Below the pieces are notes generated by a model that did not search any database, was not told the origin of the DNA, and saw only the letters and a program-made list of their open reading frames with translations. DNA of 64,000 nt from Ananas comosus (lineage: Eukaryota > Streptophyta > Magnoliopsida > Poales > Bromeliaceae). This document shows, piece after piece, positions 54,901 through 64,000 of the stretch (position 1 is the stretch's first letter; every line of letters starts with the position of its first letter). Where the stretch lies: the NCBI RefSeq assembly GCF_001540865.1, contig NW_017893403.1:22267-86266 (forward strand). Reading direction: 5' to 3'. The translations under genes were made by a program, and so were the position numbers.

Positions 54901-57900
54901 GCGATATTTGATGGTTCTATGCTATAAAAGTTATTTCGGTGTGACAAAAAAGAATAAAATGAGTGTGAGAGATTGGAGAAAAAATAAGAGGTGAAAGTTG
55001 TTTTAAAAGATTTTTTTGAGATATATTGTCGAATGAACATGTATTTGAAGTCATTAAAGAAGATAAATGTCACGGATAGAATTTATCGAATGAGTATGTG
55101 ATCAAAGAATCTATACCTATACATAATTTCTCATGACCAAATCTAATATGGATGTATTACCTTCATTTGAGGATTGTGGGACCTACTATTTATTTTAAAT
55201 TTTTTCTATTCTTTTTTATCTTAGTAAAATCCTTCCTCTCCCTCACAGCCACATCCTTCAGCTCTCTTTCTCTCTCTTCTTTTTCCCATGCATCTCTTAC
55301 TTTTCTTTATTTCCTAAATCAATAGCGGCATCTCTTCCACTCCCCTCACTCACCTACGAAGCGGTTTTGGATCTCTCCACTTACGATTTTAGGTTTTTTT
55401 TCTCTCCCCCTTTCCTTCTCGATCGCTCACCGCTCGGAATCCTTCAGCCCCCATCTATTGCTCCTTATGTGTCTTCGACAAGGACGGCGTATGACGCCAT
55501 CGCCAGCAGTCCCATTCTCAACAATTATGGGATATCTATATTCCCATTTTTCATTTTTTTCATAAATTTTTATTTTTTTCTATTATCTACCCGTCGTGTC
55601 ATGCAGGTTACTTCACTAATGCAACATGAAAGATCAAGAGATGAAATTAAGCGAAAGTACCAACATGACATAGATTAGTGGTACCTTATTTGTGTGTTTT
55701 AAAGTTAAAGGATTTGAAAATTCTATTAACTGGATTAGCAAGCTTAGAGATAAGTATTGGTAGATATAAGTTTTCGTCTAAAATCCCTAATTGCTCAACA
55801 TAGTATGTTAGTGTGTCCTTCTGGGGGTTCAGAAATTGAGTTTCTACTAGTCATGACTGTATATTTTGATTATCATTATTTACAACTTGTTAGTTGTATG
55901 TCCTGAAAAAGCCAATTGACTGAATTCATATGGGGACATATTTTATATATATTTCATTAATAATACTGTGAAAAGTTTTCAATTTATGATACCATGCATG
56001 CTATATATATATATACATGAATCATCCATAAAACAAAAAGAAGAGAAAACATATTCATAAGTGTGAATTTTGAGATATACATTCTTCTATACATGATTAT
56101 TAAGCAGCTCCTTGTAATAGGATCATTATGGGAGTAGTGATAGATTATTAAGCAACTCCTTGTCATAGAATCATTATGGGAATACTAATAATCCAGATAG
56201 ACTAGAGTATACTACATTTATCGAATGATGAATTTTTGTTATTACTTTAATGACATTGGAGTAAATATGCGAATGCATGCTGAGTAATACGTTCGCTAAG
56301 CATGATCCACGGGAAAATAGTCATATCGGTATTTACTTGCTTGTTATTTACTAGTATTTTGTTATAATAATATGGGTGATCCTTATATCTGAAACACCAT
56401 GATTACTGTATATATAAGTCATTATAGTTTGACCATACAACTCACTTAGATCCTCCATATGTAGTTAAGTTGGCATATGTTAGATACAAAGGATCATGCA
56501 TGGATACATAGAAGTGTAAACTATGGGATCTATTACTCTTGGTAAAGAAAAAAATGTTCTGTATAATCTGTGCGAACGAGTAGGAAGTCTAGATACTATC
56601 AAATCAGTTGTCGTCAACGACATCAAGCAGATTGGTTATATGATTTAATGATGTGGTTTGGAGAGTTATCCATAACCTCAATCTAGTTAAAAAAGAATGC
56701 ATGGTAGAAACACATAATATATAACTGCAGCAAAAATGTTCAATATGATATTCATTCCATTTGGATCATCATTATAGACTACTAGATGTCATTAATGAAT
56801 AGTAGGAACCATGAGAATAGTTACATGGAACGATTTTAATTATTCTCATATGTAAAATAATAAGGGTTCTAATGGTACCACTAAAGGAGTTAGGTGCTAT
56901 TTCTAACCACCAAGAAACCTAAGTAGTCATGTAGAATGGAGTGACATGAAGTTAAAAGGAATAGAGGGGTTAATTTGCTAAAAGAGTTTTAGTAAGAATT
57001 AATTTGCTAAATATATTTATTTAACAAAAAATTTATGCGTAAATTTTCAATGTTTGTAAGGACAATCTCAAGATGCTTTTTAGATGACGCTTAGGGGAAG
57101 CATCCCCAAACGTTCCTAGAATATAACAAATACCGACGCTTCAAAAAGCGTCATTATATGAACTATCAAACTAATAAACTTTACTATTTTATTTTTTCGA
57201 CGCTTTAAAGTGTCAGGGTTCCAAAAATTCTGATGCTTTAAAGTGTCAGAACATATATTACCGACGCTTGACATAAGCGCCAGTATATATGTGGCGATTC
57301 TTCATTTACAAATACTTTAACCGACGCTTCAAATGTGACGTTAGACTATATTGGGGCACTTTTAAACATCATTAAATATAAACAAAAAAGAGCATCCTTA
57401 AATGTTAATTTTCTTATAGTGTAAATACTAAAGATTACCAATGTTTGAATTGGGTAACCTCAAAGGCTATGTAGCAACACTATACATAAATACAGAATAA
57501 GATGGCAAAGTTTATATGAATGAAATAGCATAATTAAGGTTTGCTACCTCGTGCTTTGAGGGTTGTGACAGAGAAATCTAAGTTAGTAGCCCCACATATA
57601 CTATCTCCTACCTTAGTAACCACTTCTATACAATTTTCAAACACAAGTTTATGCACAGATCTTTATCTAATTTTCTAAATTAATTTCTAATTTTTATATT
57701 TTAAATTCCTATAATCCCACATTATTTCACTGTTCTCTTAATTTCCAACCTAAAACTCAGGTAGCATGTAAACCAGTGAAGACGCCACACATGCGGATAA
57801 TTGTACATTCAAACATACACACATAACTACGCACATAAAAATATACATAAATGCGAGCATAGATGCATACTTACATACACACACATATGTTGAGTATATG

Positions 57901-60900
57901 CATAAGTGCGCTCACACGTGCTTGTACGTGTGTAACAATAATAAAATTCACGAAGTATCAAAAATTGAGATCTCATATAGAGGTTAAAAAAAAAAGAATA
58001 AATGATTGGTAGGATACACTTAATGTTTATAGAATCAAAAAGCAAAACCATTTATAAGATTAACAAAATCTCATATAGAAGATTAGCAAAGGTAGAGATA
58101 TCCTTATTTATGCACCACCAGATCTCAACATGTCTTGAGGTAAGATGCATTTGCGACGAGGAGGCTAGCTAGTTGTGAAGTGTTAATATGTAAAGAGTAA
58201 AAGCTGAAGAATGTAAAGTTTTCAGAACATGTAGGCTTGATATTGAGAGTAACAACTATTTCAAAAAAGATATTGAGTGTATAGATTGCAATTCACTGAA
58301 CTGAGGAATAAAAACACATAAGGAGTCATGTTGTTATCGATCTATAGCTCGATAAGAAGGGGAAGTTAATGAAGATGGGATTTCGTATAATTTTTCTATA
58401 GCAAGATAATTTTTCTATAGCAAGATAGTTAAAATTATGGAGTGTCATATTTCAATTAAAATTAAAAAGAAATTCTTTATGATGGTCGTAAGAAAAAATA
58501 TACTTTATAAATCAAAATATTGAGAAACTACGAAACAATATACGAAGAATTTCTGCTTTAGTTTCACCGTGATGAGGACACTGAGGTCGAGGATGTTTGC
58601 GGCAACTAATAAGTTAGAATTTTCCTTTAATGAACTGCACAGGAAATCACCCCATGCCTTACAACTAAAATAATCTAGTAACTAAGATGATTTGGTCAAT
58701 AGGGATAGGTCGAATTGTTTTCCGCACTAAAAGATGTTTTAAGAGAGAAGTTTAGATCAAAGTGGATATTAGAGCAAATAGTTAGGAAAGGCATATAATA
58801 AAACTTCAATTCGACGATGAATTGTCCGCAATAGATGCAAATGGAAGAAAAGAATCCCTACATATAGCTGACCCAACATATTAATTGGGACTATAGGCTT
58901 TGTTATTTGTTATGTTGTTATTGTTGTCGCAAACTACTTAACTGGACTTGATGGACTCCTATGCAGTGGAGAGTGTTTTCCAAAGCAAGTGATCATAACA
59001 TTCCAACATAACGAGAATTGCTACGAAAGTAGGTAGTTATACGAAAGTAGGTAGTTAAACCTATTTCACATTAGTAAATGGATCATATAACCATATAGGA
59101 AATGACATGAAATGATCAAACTGATAAGCACCGGATGTGCATAAACCAATGCTCAGCACAATTTGCAGATTTCAGTGAATATAAACAGAATGTGGCTACT
59201 GCAACAATGATAGAGATACGAACGGTGGATTATCGTCTTGAATTGATTAGCGATAAAGAAACTATATTCATGATGATGTATGGCTATATTCAAATTGTGA
59301 GGCAAAATATGATGAATTTTAGGAGTTATAACCTTAAAATTATAGCTTAAGAGTCAGGATTTAGAATTAAAAGTGCAGTTTCAAAGTACAAAATAATGCA
59401 ACTTTGAAGAAGCACATCATGCGAAGAATGAAGATCAAGAAAGAACAGTAGTTAATTTATTTTATTTTATGTTATTAATTAGGATTTTACATTTAACTGA
59501 TAACTTTAGTTCCATCCATTATTGATCTAGCACATGCATCTTAAGGGTTAGCAAGAAGGTGAAAAGAAGATAAGTGCAATCAAAGCAGGCGGAAAAGGAG
59601 AAAACAGTGAAGAGGCATATTACAAGCAGCAGATAACATATAATTTTTTTTCTTTTTTTTTTTTAAAAAAAAATGGAATTTAGGGGTTCTTTAAGTTACC
59701 TTCTTCTTGTAGGTATCAGTCTGAGTAGTGATCACATGATACTGCCACATTTATATAACAAAAAGTATATTAGAGTCATAAAAAGGTCATTAACACTAAG
59801 AGTTGTAAATTCCTTTTCCTTGTTTCCAACAACAAACATCAGATACACTGGTTAATTATTCTAAGCCATCCTACAAATAACTTTTGAAAAGCATCCTATC
59901 CTGGCTACCACTAAAATTTGTTCTTACATAAAATATATTTTTTGTTCCCAGTTGTTTTATTATATGGTGACAAAGGTAGGCTATTTTGAGTAAAGTATTT
60001 ATAAGCTTTCCCTAACATGTGGTACTAAATTATTAGTTAGCTAATCACTCTAAACTGATCTCTCTTTATTTGATTCACAAAATCCTTTTGTTGAATCACA
60101 AAATAGAGAGATTTGAGATTGTGGGAAATAATATATTTTTATACCTTCCTGTGACGAACAACCTTTAAAGCCTCATCCAAATTTTGCTCAAGACCGCGCA
60201 GTTCGTAGAAATCCAATCCATCAAGCTCTTCGCCCATCCGCTGCCTACATATTCAACACATGGTTTGATTTTTAATTACCACATTCAAACTTAAAATAGC
60301 GTCAAATTAAACTATGAAGCTTTTTAACTCATGTACCGTATTTCTTTGCGGAGGTTGCTGTTGATCTCCTTGAGATGGTTCAAAGTGTTTTGCATCCTCT
60401 ATCCAGCCCCAACAAGAAAAAAAAAAGAAGAAAATTAACAAAATTAAAGAAAAGAAGCTTGGGTACAGCCAACGCTAAATATTAAATGTTGCAAATAATT
60501 TTAGCATCAATTTTACCCTTGTGTAGTTAAGAAACAGAAGTATTAGATCATACTAACTACACATAAACAAGATGAAAAATTAAAACTTCTACCTCGTACT
60601 GGGCGCTCCACAAGTTGATTCCGGAGACCTGCTGATACCGATCGAATATTTTCTTGGTGCTGCGGATCGAGCGAAGTGATCGGAAAGAAGGAGAGAGGAG
60701 AGAATTAGAGAGGGGATTAATGTAATGTAATGTAATGTAATAGAGATGATGATGATGAGGTGGAGGAGGAGGAGGAGATGATTTAGAGTGGTAGGTACTC
60801 GGTGGAGGGGCTGCAGTATTCGGAGAACTTGTTGGTGCTGGAGAACATGATGAGGGAGACGTCGGCGTCGCACAGGACTGTCAGCTCCTTCGCCTTCTTC

Positions 60901-60986
60901 ATGATCCCCGTCCGCCGCTTCGAGTACGTCACCTGCCGGTTCGTCGGGTTCTCGATCTTCTTGATCTCTATCTTCCCCCTCCCCAT
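45957..60986 (-). CDS. AP3: APETALA3/DEFICIENS-type MADS-box protein (seven exons, giant intron 5)
   Basis: AP3 forms an obligate dimer with PISTILLATA-type proteins and specifies petals (or inner tepals) and stamens. Exons on minus: 60799-60986 (188 nt, MADS domain, [20 protein letters not shown]), 60593-60659 (67), 60337-60398 (62), 60145-60244 (100, [20 protein letters not shown]), 59700-59741 (42, [14 protein letters not shown]), 46256-46300 (45, [15 protein letters not shown]), 45957-46130 (174, [15 protein letters not shown] to stop). Exon sizes equal the classic AP3 set, all junctions are GT-AG and the product is 225 residues, the normal length. The C-terminus has the PI-derived motif ([14 protein letters not shown]) and the paleoAP3 motif YGSHDLRLA, so this is not a euAP3. 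Introns 1-4 and 6 are 139, 194, 92, 403 and 125 nt; intron 5 (46301-59699) is 13,399 nt. Confidence 0.96.
48526..49320 (+). mobile_element. Probable solo LTR in AP3 intron 5
   Basis: A TG-starting, CA-ending block of about 0.8 kb (TGTTAGAACATG ... GATTCCCAACA) has a TATA box TATAAATA at 48837-48844. A GA-rich transcribed-type region follows (48907-48941), then a short CCGGTACCGG-rich end with repeated GGATTCACA(G/A) phrases. No PBS, coding domain or partner LTR flanks it. The 5' boundary is uncertain (48588 also starts TGTTAG), and I could not find a convincing target-site duplication. Confidence 0.45.
49985..50300 (-). repeat. Dispersed LTR-end-like repeat (GGTGACCC family), inverted copy
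   Basis: It contains GGGGTCACCCATTCTAGAAC, then GGGCCTA phrases twice, the reverse of wording at 51540-52390 and 36940-37235. Two partial copies may be joined here. Confidence 0.5.
51540..52390 (+). repeat. Three consecutive copies of the GGTGACCC-family repeat
   Basis: Copies start near 51540, 51925 and 52262. Each has a GG(T/C)TAG(T/G)CC(C/G)AAGAG(G/A)T motif, then GGATGGGTGA(T/C)CC, then a GGGACGTCA/GGCGTTATAA/GGGCGTCACA end. The first two continue into GGGTCATACAGCG / AAGGTCACATAGTG and a GACGACCGTTGTGGG / GATGACCGCCATGGG tail. The tandem order suggests repeated insertion or duplication of an LTR end plus leader. Confidence 0.55.
52537..54180 (-). mobile_element. Helitron-like element in AP3 intron 5
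   Basis: The left end on plus, ACTAGTTAAGAGACCCCGCA then CGATACGATGGG, reads in reverse complement as a GC-rich segment followed by CTAGT, like a Helitron 3' end. It is followed by the same degenerate module seen at 13172-13800 (GTGGGCCCCACAATCCTCC, ATGGGCCCCACAACCCTCC and GGTCCCACAACCCTTCATC) with A-tracts between. No Rep/helicase coding region is seen. The 5' end is not located. Confidence 0.5.
56093..56190. repeat. Two-unit tandem repeat, period about 49 bp
   Basis: GATTATTAAGCAGCTCCTTG at 56095 recurs as GATTATTAAGCAACTCCTTG at 56144, each followed by an ATC-ATTATGGGA(G/A)TA phrase. It lies in AP3 intron 5. Confidence 0.8.
57040..57422. mobile_element. CACTA-type (En/Spm) non-autonomous fragment
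   Basis: It has clustered subterminal motifs CCGACGCTT, GACGCTTTAAAGTGTC and AAGCGTC in both orientations. The right end TTTTCTTATAGTG is the reverse complement of CACTATAAGAAAA, a typical CACTA terminal repeat. The left terminal repeat is not clear, and there is no transposase. Confidence 0.6.
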
Positions 60987-61260
60987 CTCTCCTCCCCTCT
61001 TCTTCTACCTCCTTCTTCTCTACTTAATTTCCTCTTCTTGTTCTCAGCAAAGAGGAAGGGGAGGGGAAGTAGAGGCGCAATAAAAAGCAGTGGAGTGGGG
61101 GGTGTGACTTGTGAGTGGAGAGAGAGAGAGAGAGAGAGGGGGAACAGATTGAGAAACTATGCTTGCACCCGGTGCACCGCACTTGCGCATGCACCCGATG
61201 CTCGATTAAAGGGTGTAGTTCTGTTTGATAAAGTGTTGTGAGTAGCGTTTCTGTGATTAC
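60987..61260 (-). promoter_or_regulatory. AP3 upstream region with GA tract
   Basis: Leader and proximal promoter of AP3: a pyrimidine-rich (on plus) stretch at 60988-61030, then a (GA)n run on plus at 61117-61138 (CT on the gene strand). I searched by eye for CArG boxes (CC, six A/T, GG) and found no perfect one here. The start site is not placed. Confidence 0.4.
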
Positions 61261-61702
61261 CACAAAATTAACAATTCAAAATTGATATCTCTACTTTCAT
61301 TGCTCGGAATCATATATTATATATAGCTGCTCTATACAGTAAAAGCGTTATAATATTTTACTTTTAAAAGGTTTACTAAAAATAGCTGTAATAAACAACA
61401 ATTTTAAAAGCAAGGGTAAGTAATTCAAAGTTATTAGAGTCTGTTTGGCTCTGTTATACTGTATAGTATTGTTTGATGAAGTGTCATTTTATTAGTTTCT
61501 CCTTTTCTATTTTTTGACATAAAACTTTTCTCTATCATATTTAGCTAGCTTATAACAGACTTCAGCTAAAAGTGAAGGAAGACAACTTATTTTTAAAAAA
61601 AATAGATGCAAAAAATAAGTTACTTATAAATTTTTATTTTTTAATTGTCAACTAATTAAATATTTTGGATGTAAGAATTACAAACAATCAATAGTTTTTT
61701 TA

Positions 61703-62113
61703 AGGTTAATTTCATATAGGTCCCTACAAATATAGTGAATGACAAATATATTTCTATAAAGTTCAACTTTCATATATTGTCCCTATAAAAGTTTTGATAT
61801 TTTCAAAATATGTCCCTCTAGTTTGTTACTGTTAGAGAATCGTTAGAGAACTGATTATTTTTTTAATTTTGCCATCATAAATATGTCCCTCCAAAAAAGC
61901 CATAACAGTATAATATAAGAGGATAAAAATGTCAAAAACTAACTAGGGTTAACTATTTAATCTATGGTTAACTAAATTTTTCTAACGGATTCTAACGGCA
62001 GGGACATATTTGAAAATATCATGACTTTTGTAAGAAAATATATAAAAGTTAAATTTTGTAGAAATATATTTACCATTCATTATGTTTGTAGGGATATGTA
62101 TGAAATTAATCCT
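61703..62113. mobile_element. MITE-like foldback, second family, copy 2
   Basis: The left end AGGTTAATTTCATATAGGTC then CCTACAAATATAGTGAATGA mirrors the right end TACCATTCATTATGTTTGTA then GGGATATGTATGAAATTAAT. It is related to the element at 36480-36925. It lies 0.7 kb upstream of the AP3 start. Confidence 0.75.
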
Positions 62114-63479
62114 TTTTTATACTTATTTTATATAAAATTTTATTTTAAAAAATAGTAAACGATAATAATAGCAAGGGAGGTTTAAAATTTTGCTAAAATA
62201 AAGATTAAGAATGTCTTAGGTTTTTGTGTTTATTTTAGCACTAAAGTCGTGTATAATCCAAACTTTCTGTCACGATTATACGGAAATCGATCTTTCCATT
62301 TAGGTAGCGTAAAACAGGCGAAATCGAGTTCGCGAAACTTACAAATTTCTGCTCCCAAACAACCGCTATATGATCATACACCGGACGCAGGTGACAATTA
62401 CTAAAGAAAAAAAAAAAGAAAAAAAAGGAAGTGGGTTTCCATTCTGGGAAGTGGGTGCAAAAGCTAGAGCTTCCAAAAAGGGCAAAAGTTTCCGGATCCG
62501 TGAAAGGCCCGCTGGGGGACCTGTAACGTGTGCTGTCTTCCCCCTTCAAGAATTAAGAAGCTGTCAGCTTTCCCATCTCACATTTCCCCATGCCGCCTTC
62601 CCCACTTCCTCCCACTCTCTCTCTTCTTCTTCTTCTTGCGTAGTTTTCTGAGAACCCACCGGCAGCTGGTTCAATTGTCTTTTCGGAAGGCGAAGAAAAT
62701 TATGTGATAAAAAAAATGTTTGGAGACCTCCTCACCTACAGGCTTTTTTGAAATAGGTCCCTCAACTTTTATTTTTCTCTTGCTGGGGACTAAAATTACA
62801 CTTTCCGTCCTTCAGCTATGAGTTGCGTGAAATTTTGCTCTCCACACTTTATTACTCAAACTTTCTGAATAATAACAATTAAACCTCACGAACTAATTTA
62901 GCTGCCTAATTGTATAGTAATGTATCTTTGATGTGAAAATAATATTGCAACAGTACTTGTGATTAATGACACGCTAATAATTAGTCAACCAAATTAGATT
63001 GTGAGATTCGATTGCAATCATTTACAAAGTTAGAGGCATAAATTATAACAAATAAAAATTTGAGGACCAAAGTATCACGCATCTCATAGTTTGAGGACCA
63101 AAAGTGTAATTTAGCATTTTTTTTTTTAAAAGAGCAATTCTACCGGGTGTACATCTTACACCTGCTCTATCTATCTCAGACCATTAATACTCTACTTATC
63201 ATATTAATTTTTTTTATTTTTACTAAAAATTATTTAGATTTTTATCAACCCTAAGATGGAGGATGTAAGAGATACACCCCCTTTTTTTTGGGCGTACAGG
63301 AATTATTTTCTTCATTTTTAACTTATGTTTCTATGCTTCGTTATGTTGAGAATTTTATCATACTTTATGACTCTTTTAATTATTAATTATTAATTATTCT
63401 AGTTTTATTTATTAAAAAACTAATTTAATTAAATCTCTAAAAAAAAAAATCAAAAGTTGAGTCTCAATCAAAAAAAAGA
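62114..63479. other. Intergenic region with repeat fragments
   Basis: No gene is recognised. At 62725-63115 inverted phrases (GGGGACTAAAATTACACTTT and GGACCAAAAGTGTAATTTAG) indicate another MITE-like foldback. At 63145-63290 a short inverted pair surrounds GGGTGTACATCTTACACC and GGATGTAAGAGATACACCCC. The pyrimidine-rich patch at 62600-62640 resembles a plant leader, but no ORF follows it. Confidence 0.4.
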
Positions 63480-63780
63480 AAAACTTTAAATACCACTCCT
63501 GTGGTTTCATTTTTTTTTACTTTAGTACCATGTGGTTTAAAGTGTATCAATTTAGTGTCATATGGTTTCATTTTTATCTTTTTATTATTGATTTCACTAA
63601 TTTTTTTCATTAAATCAGTGACAAAATAAGCTTTGTGTATAATTTAACAAAATATTAACGGAAAAGCTAACGAAAAGATAAAAATAAAACCACAGGACAC
63701 TAACTTGATACACTTTAAACCACAGAATACTAAAAGTGAAAAAGTGCAAAACTACGGGAGTGGTACTTGAACATGACCCT
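63480..63780. mobile_element. MITE-like foldback, 'TGTGGTTTC' family, copy 2
   Basis: The left end AAAACTTTAAATACCACTCC then TGTGGTTTC pairs with the right end GCAAAACTACGGGAGTGGTA then CTTGAACATGACCCT. Internal TTAGT(A/G)(C/T)CAT(G/A)TGGTTT phrases are shared with the element at 35104-35619. Confidence 0.75.
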
Positions 63781-64000
63781 AAAAAAAAAGCACACAAAAA
63801 GTTGAGGTATATATCCATTTCAAAATATCATATAGTTGAGGGGCCTCTGCGCATTTTTAAGAAGAGGGAGGGAGATAGAAAGTGTTCTCTGATGTGAATT
63901 TTTATTGGAGAATAAAGAAGAAGAAGAAGAGACAGTGAAGTGGATATGATTAACAAGCTTTGTCCATCAAACAAAAAGAAGTGCATTGTATTTATGAATG

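Larger units (their letters stand above)
46301..59699. other. AP3 intron 5: 13.4 kb of transposon-derived DNA
   Basis: This is the whole space between AP3 exons 5 and 6. It contains a probable solo LTR, LTR-end-like repeats, a Helitron-like element, a CACTA-type fragment and simple repeats (listed separately). None of the small ORFs inside (for example 47764-48027 minus, 55367-55678 plus) shows a recognisable domain, so I find no nested gene. The flanking splice sites are canonical: GTAAC donor after exon 5 and GTGCAG acceptor before exon 6. Confidence 0.85.

Overview
The window is nuclear DNA from a flowering plant. The genes are split by many GT-AG introns, the intergenic DNA is AT-rich and full of transposon debris, and the gene set is plant-specific. 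The AP3-type MADS protein has a paleoAP3 C-terminus (YGSHDLRLA), and its sequence plus the SAP18 sequence look monocot and non-grass to me. I cannot name the species from the sequence alone.

Layout. (1) 2.28-12.4 kb, minus strand: a SAP18 gene (Sin3/ASAP-complex subunit with a ubiquitin-like fold), rebuilt exon by exon. Its promoter-proximal segment and first exon occur three times in a 1.72-1.75 kb head-to-tail array (8039-13226). (2) 13.2-19.5 kb: a Helitron-like element, three unidentified minus-strand exon-like blocks, a broken pseudo-response-regulator (PRR5/9-type) fragment, and a gypsy-like retroelement with one LTR, a PBS and a 602-codon ORF but no visible reverse transcriptase. (3) 19.55-27.15 kb, minus strand: 22 exons of a Prp2/DHX16-type DEAH splicing helicase, complete at the 3' end but without its usual N-terminal ~160-190 residues. 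(4) 27.34-30.16 kb: a second copy of the SAP18 5' region (exon 1, intron 1, exon 2), directly upstream of the first helicase exon found and on the same strand, joined to a GC-rich block also present at 0.1-0.7 kb. (5) 30.2-39.5 kb: gene-poor, with MITEs and microsatellites. (6) 40.12-41.09 kb, plus strand: a SHI/SRS zinc-finger transcription factor. (7) 45.96-60.99 kb, minus strand: a complete seven-exon APETALA3-like MADS-box gene stretched by a 13.4 kb intron 5 full of transposon remnants. (8) 61.3-64 kb: MITEs and unannotated DNA.

Main points of interest. The SAP18 promoter/exon-1 module has been multiplied in tandem, and a dispersed copy sits in phase upstream of an apparently 5'-truncated helicase, so a SAP18-helicase chimeric transcript is possible. 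The two copies of SAP18 exon 2 carry complementary splice-site lesions: acceptor AG to AA in one, donor GT to TT in the other.

Functionally, SAP18 and the Prp2-type helicase both belong to mRNA processing and chromatin, while AP3 and SRS are floral-organ and gynoecium/auxin regulators. Their adjacency is probably ordinary linkage. All exon models come from reading splice sites and protein family matches by eye; no alignment or expression data were available.
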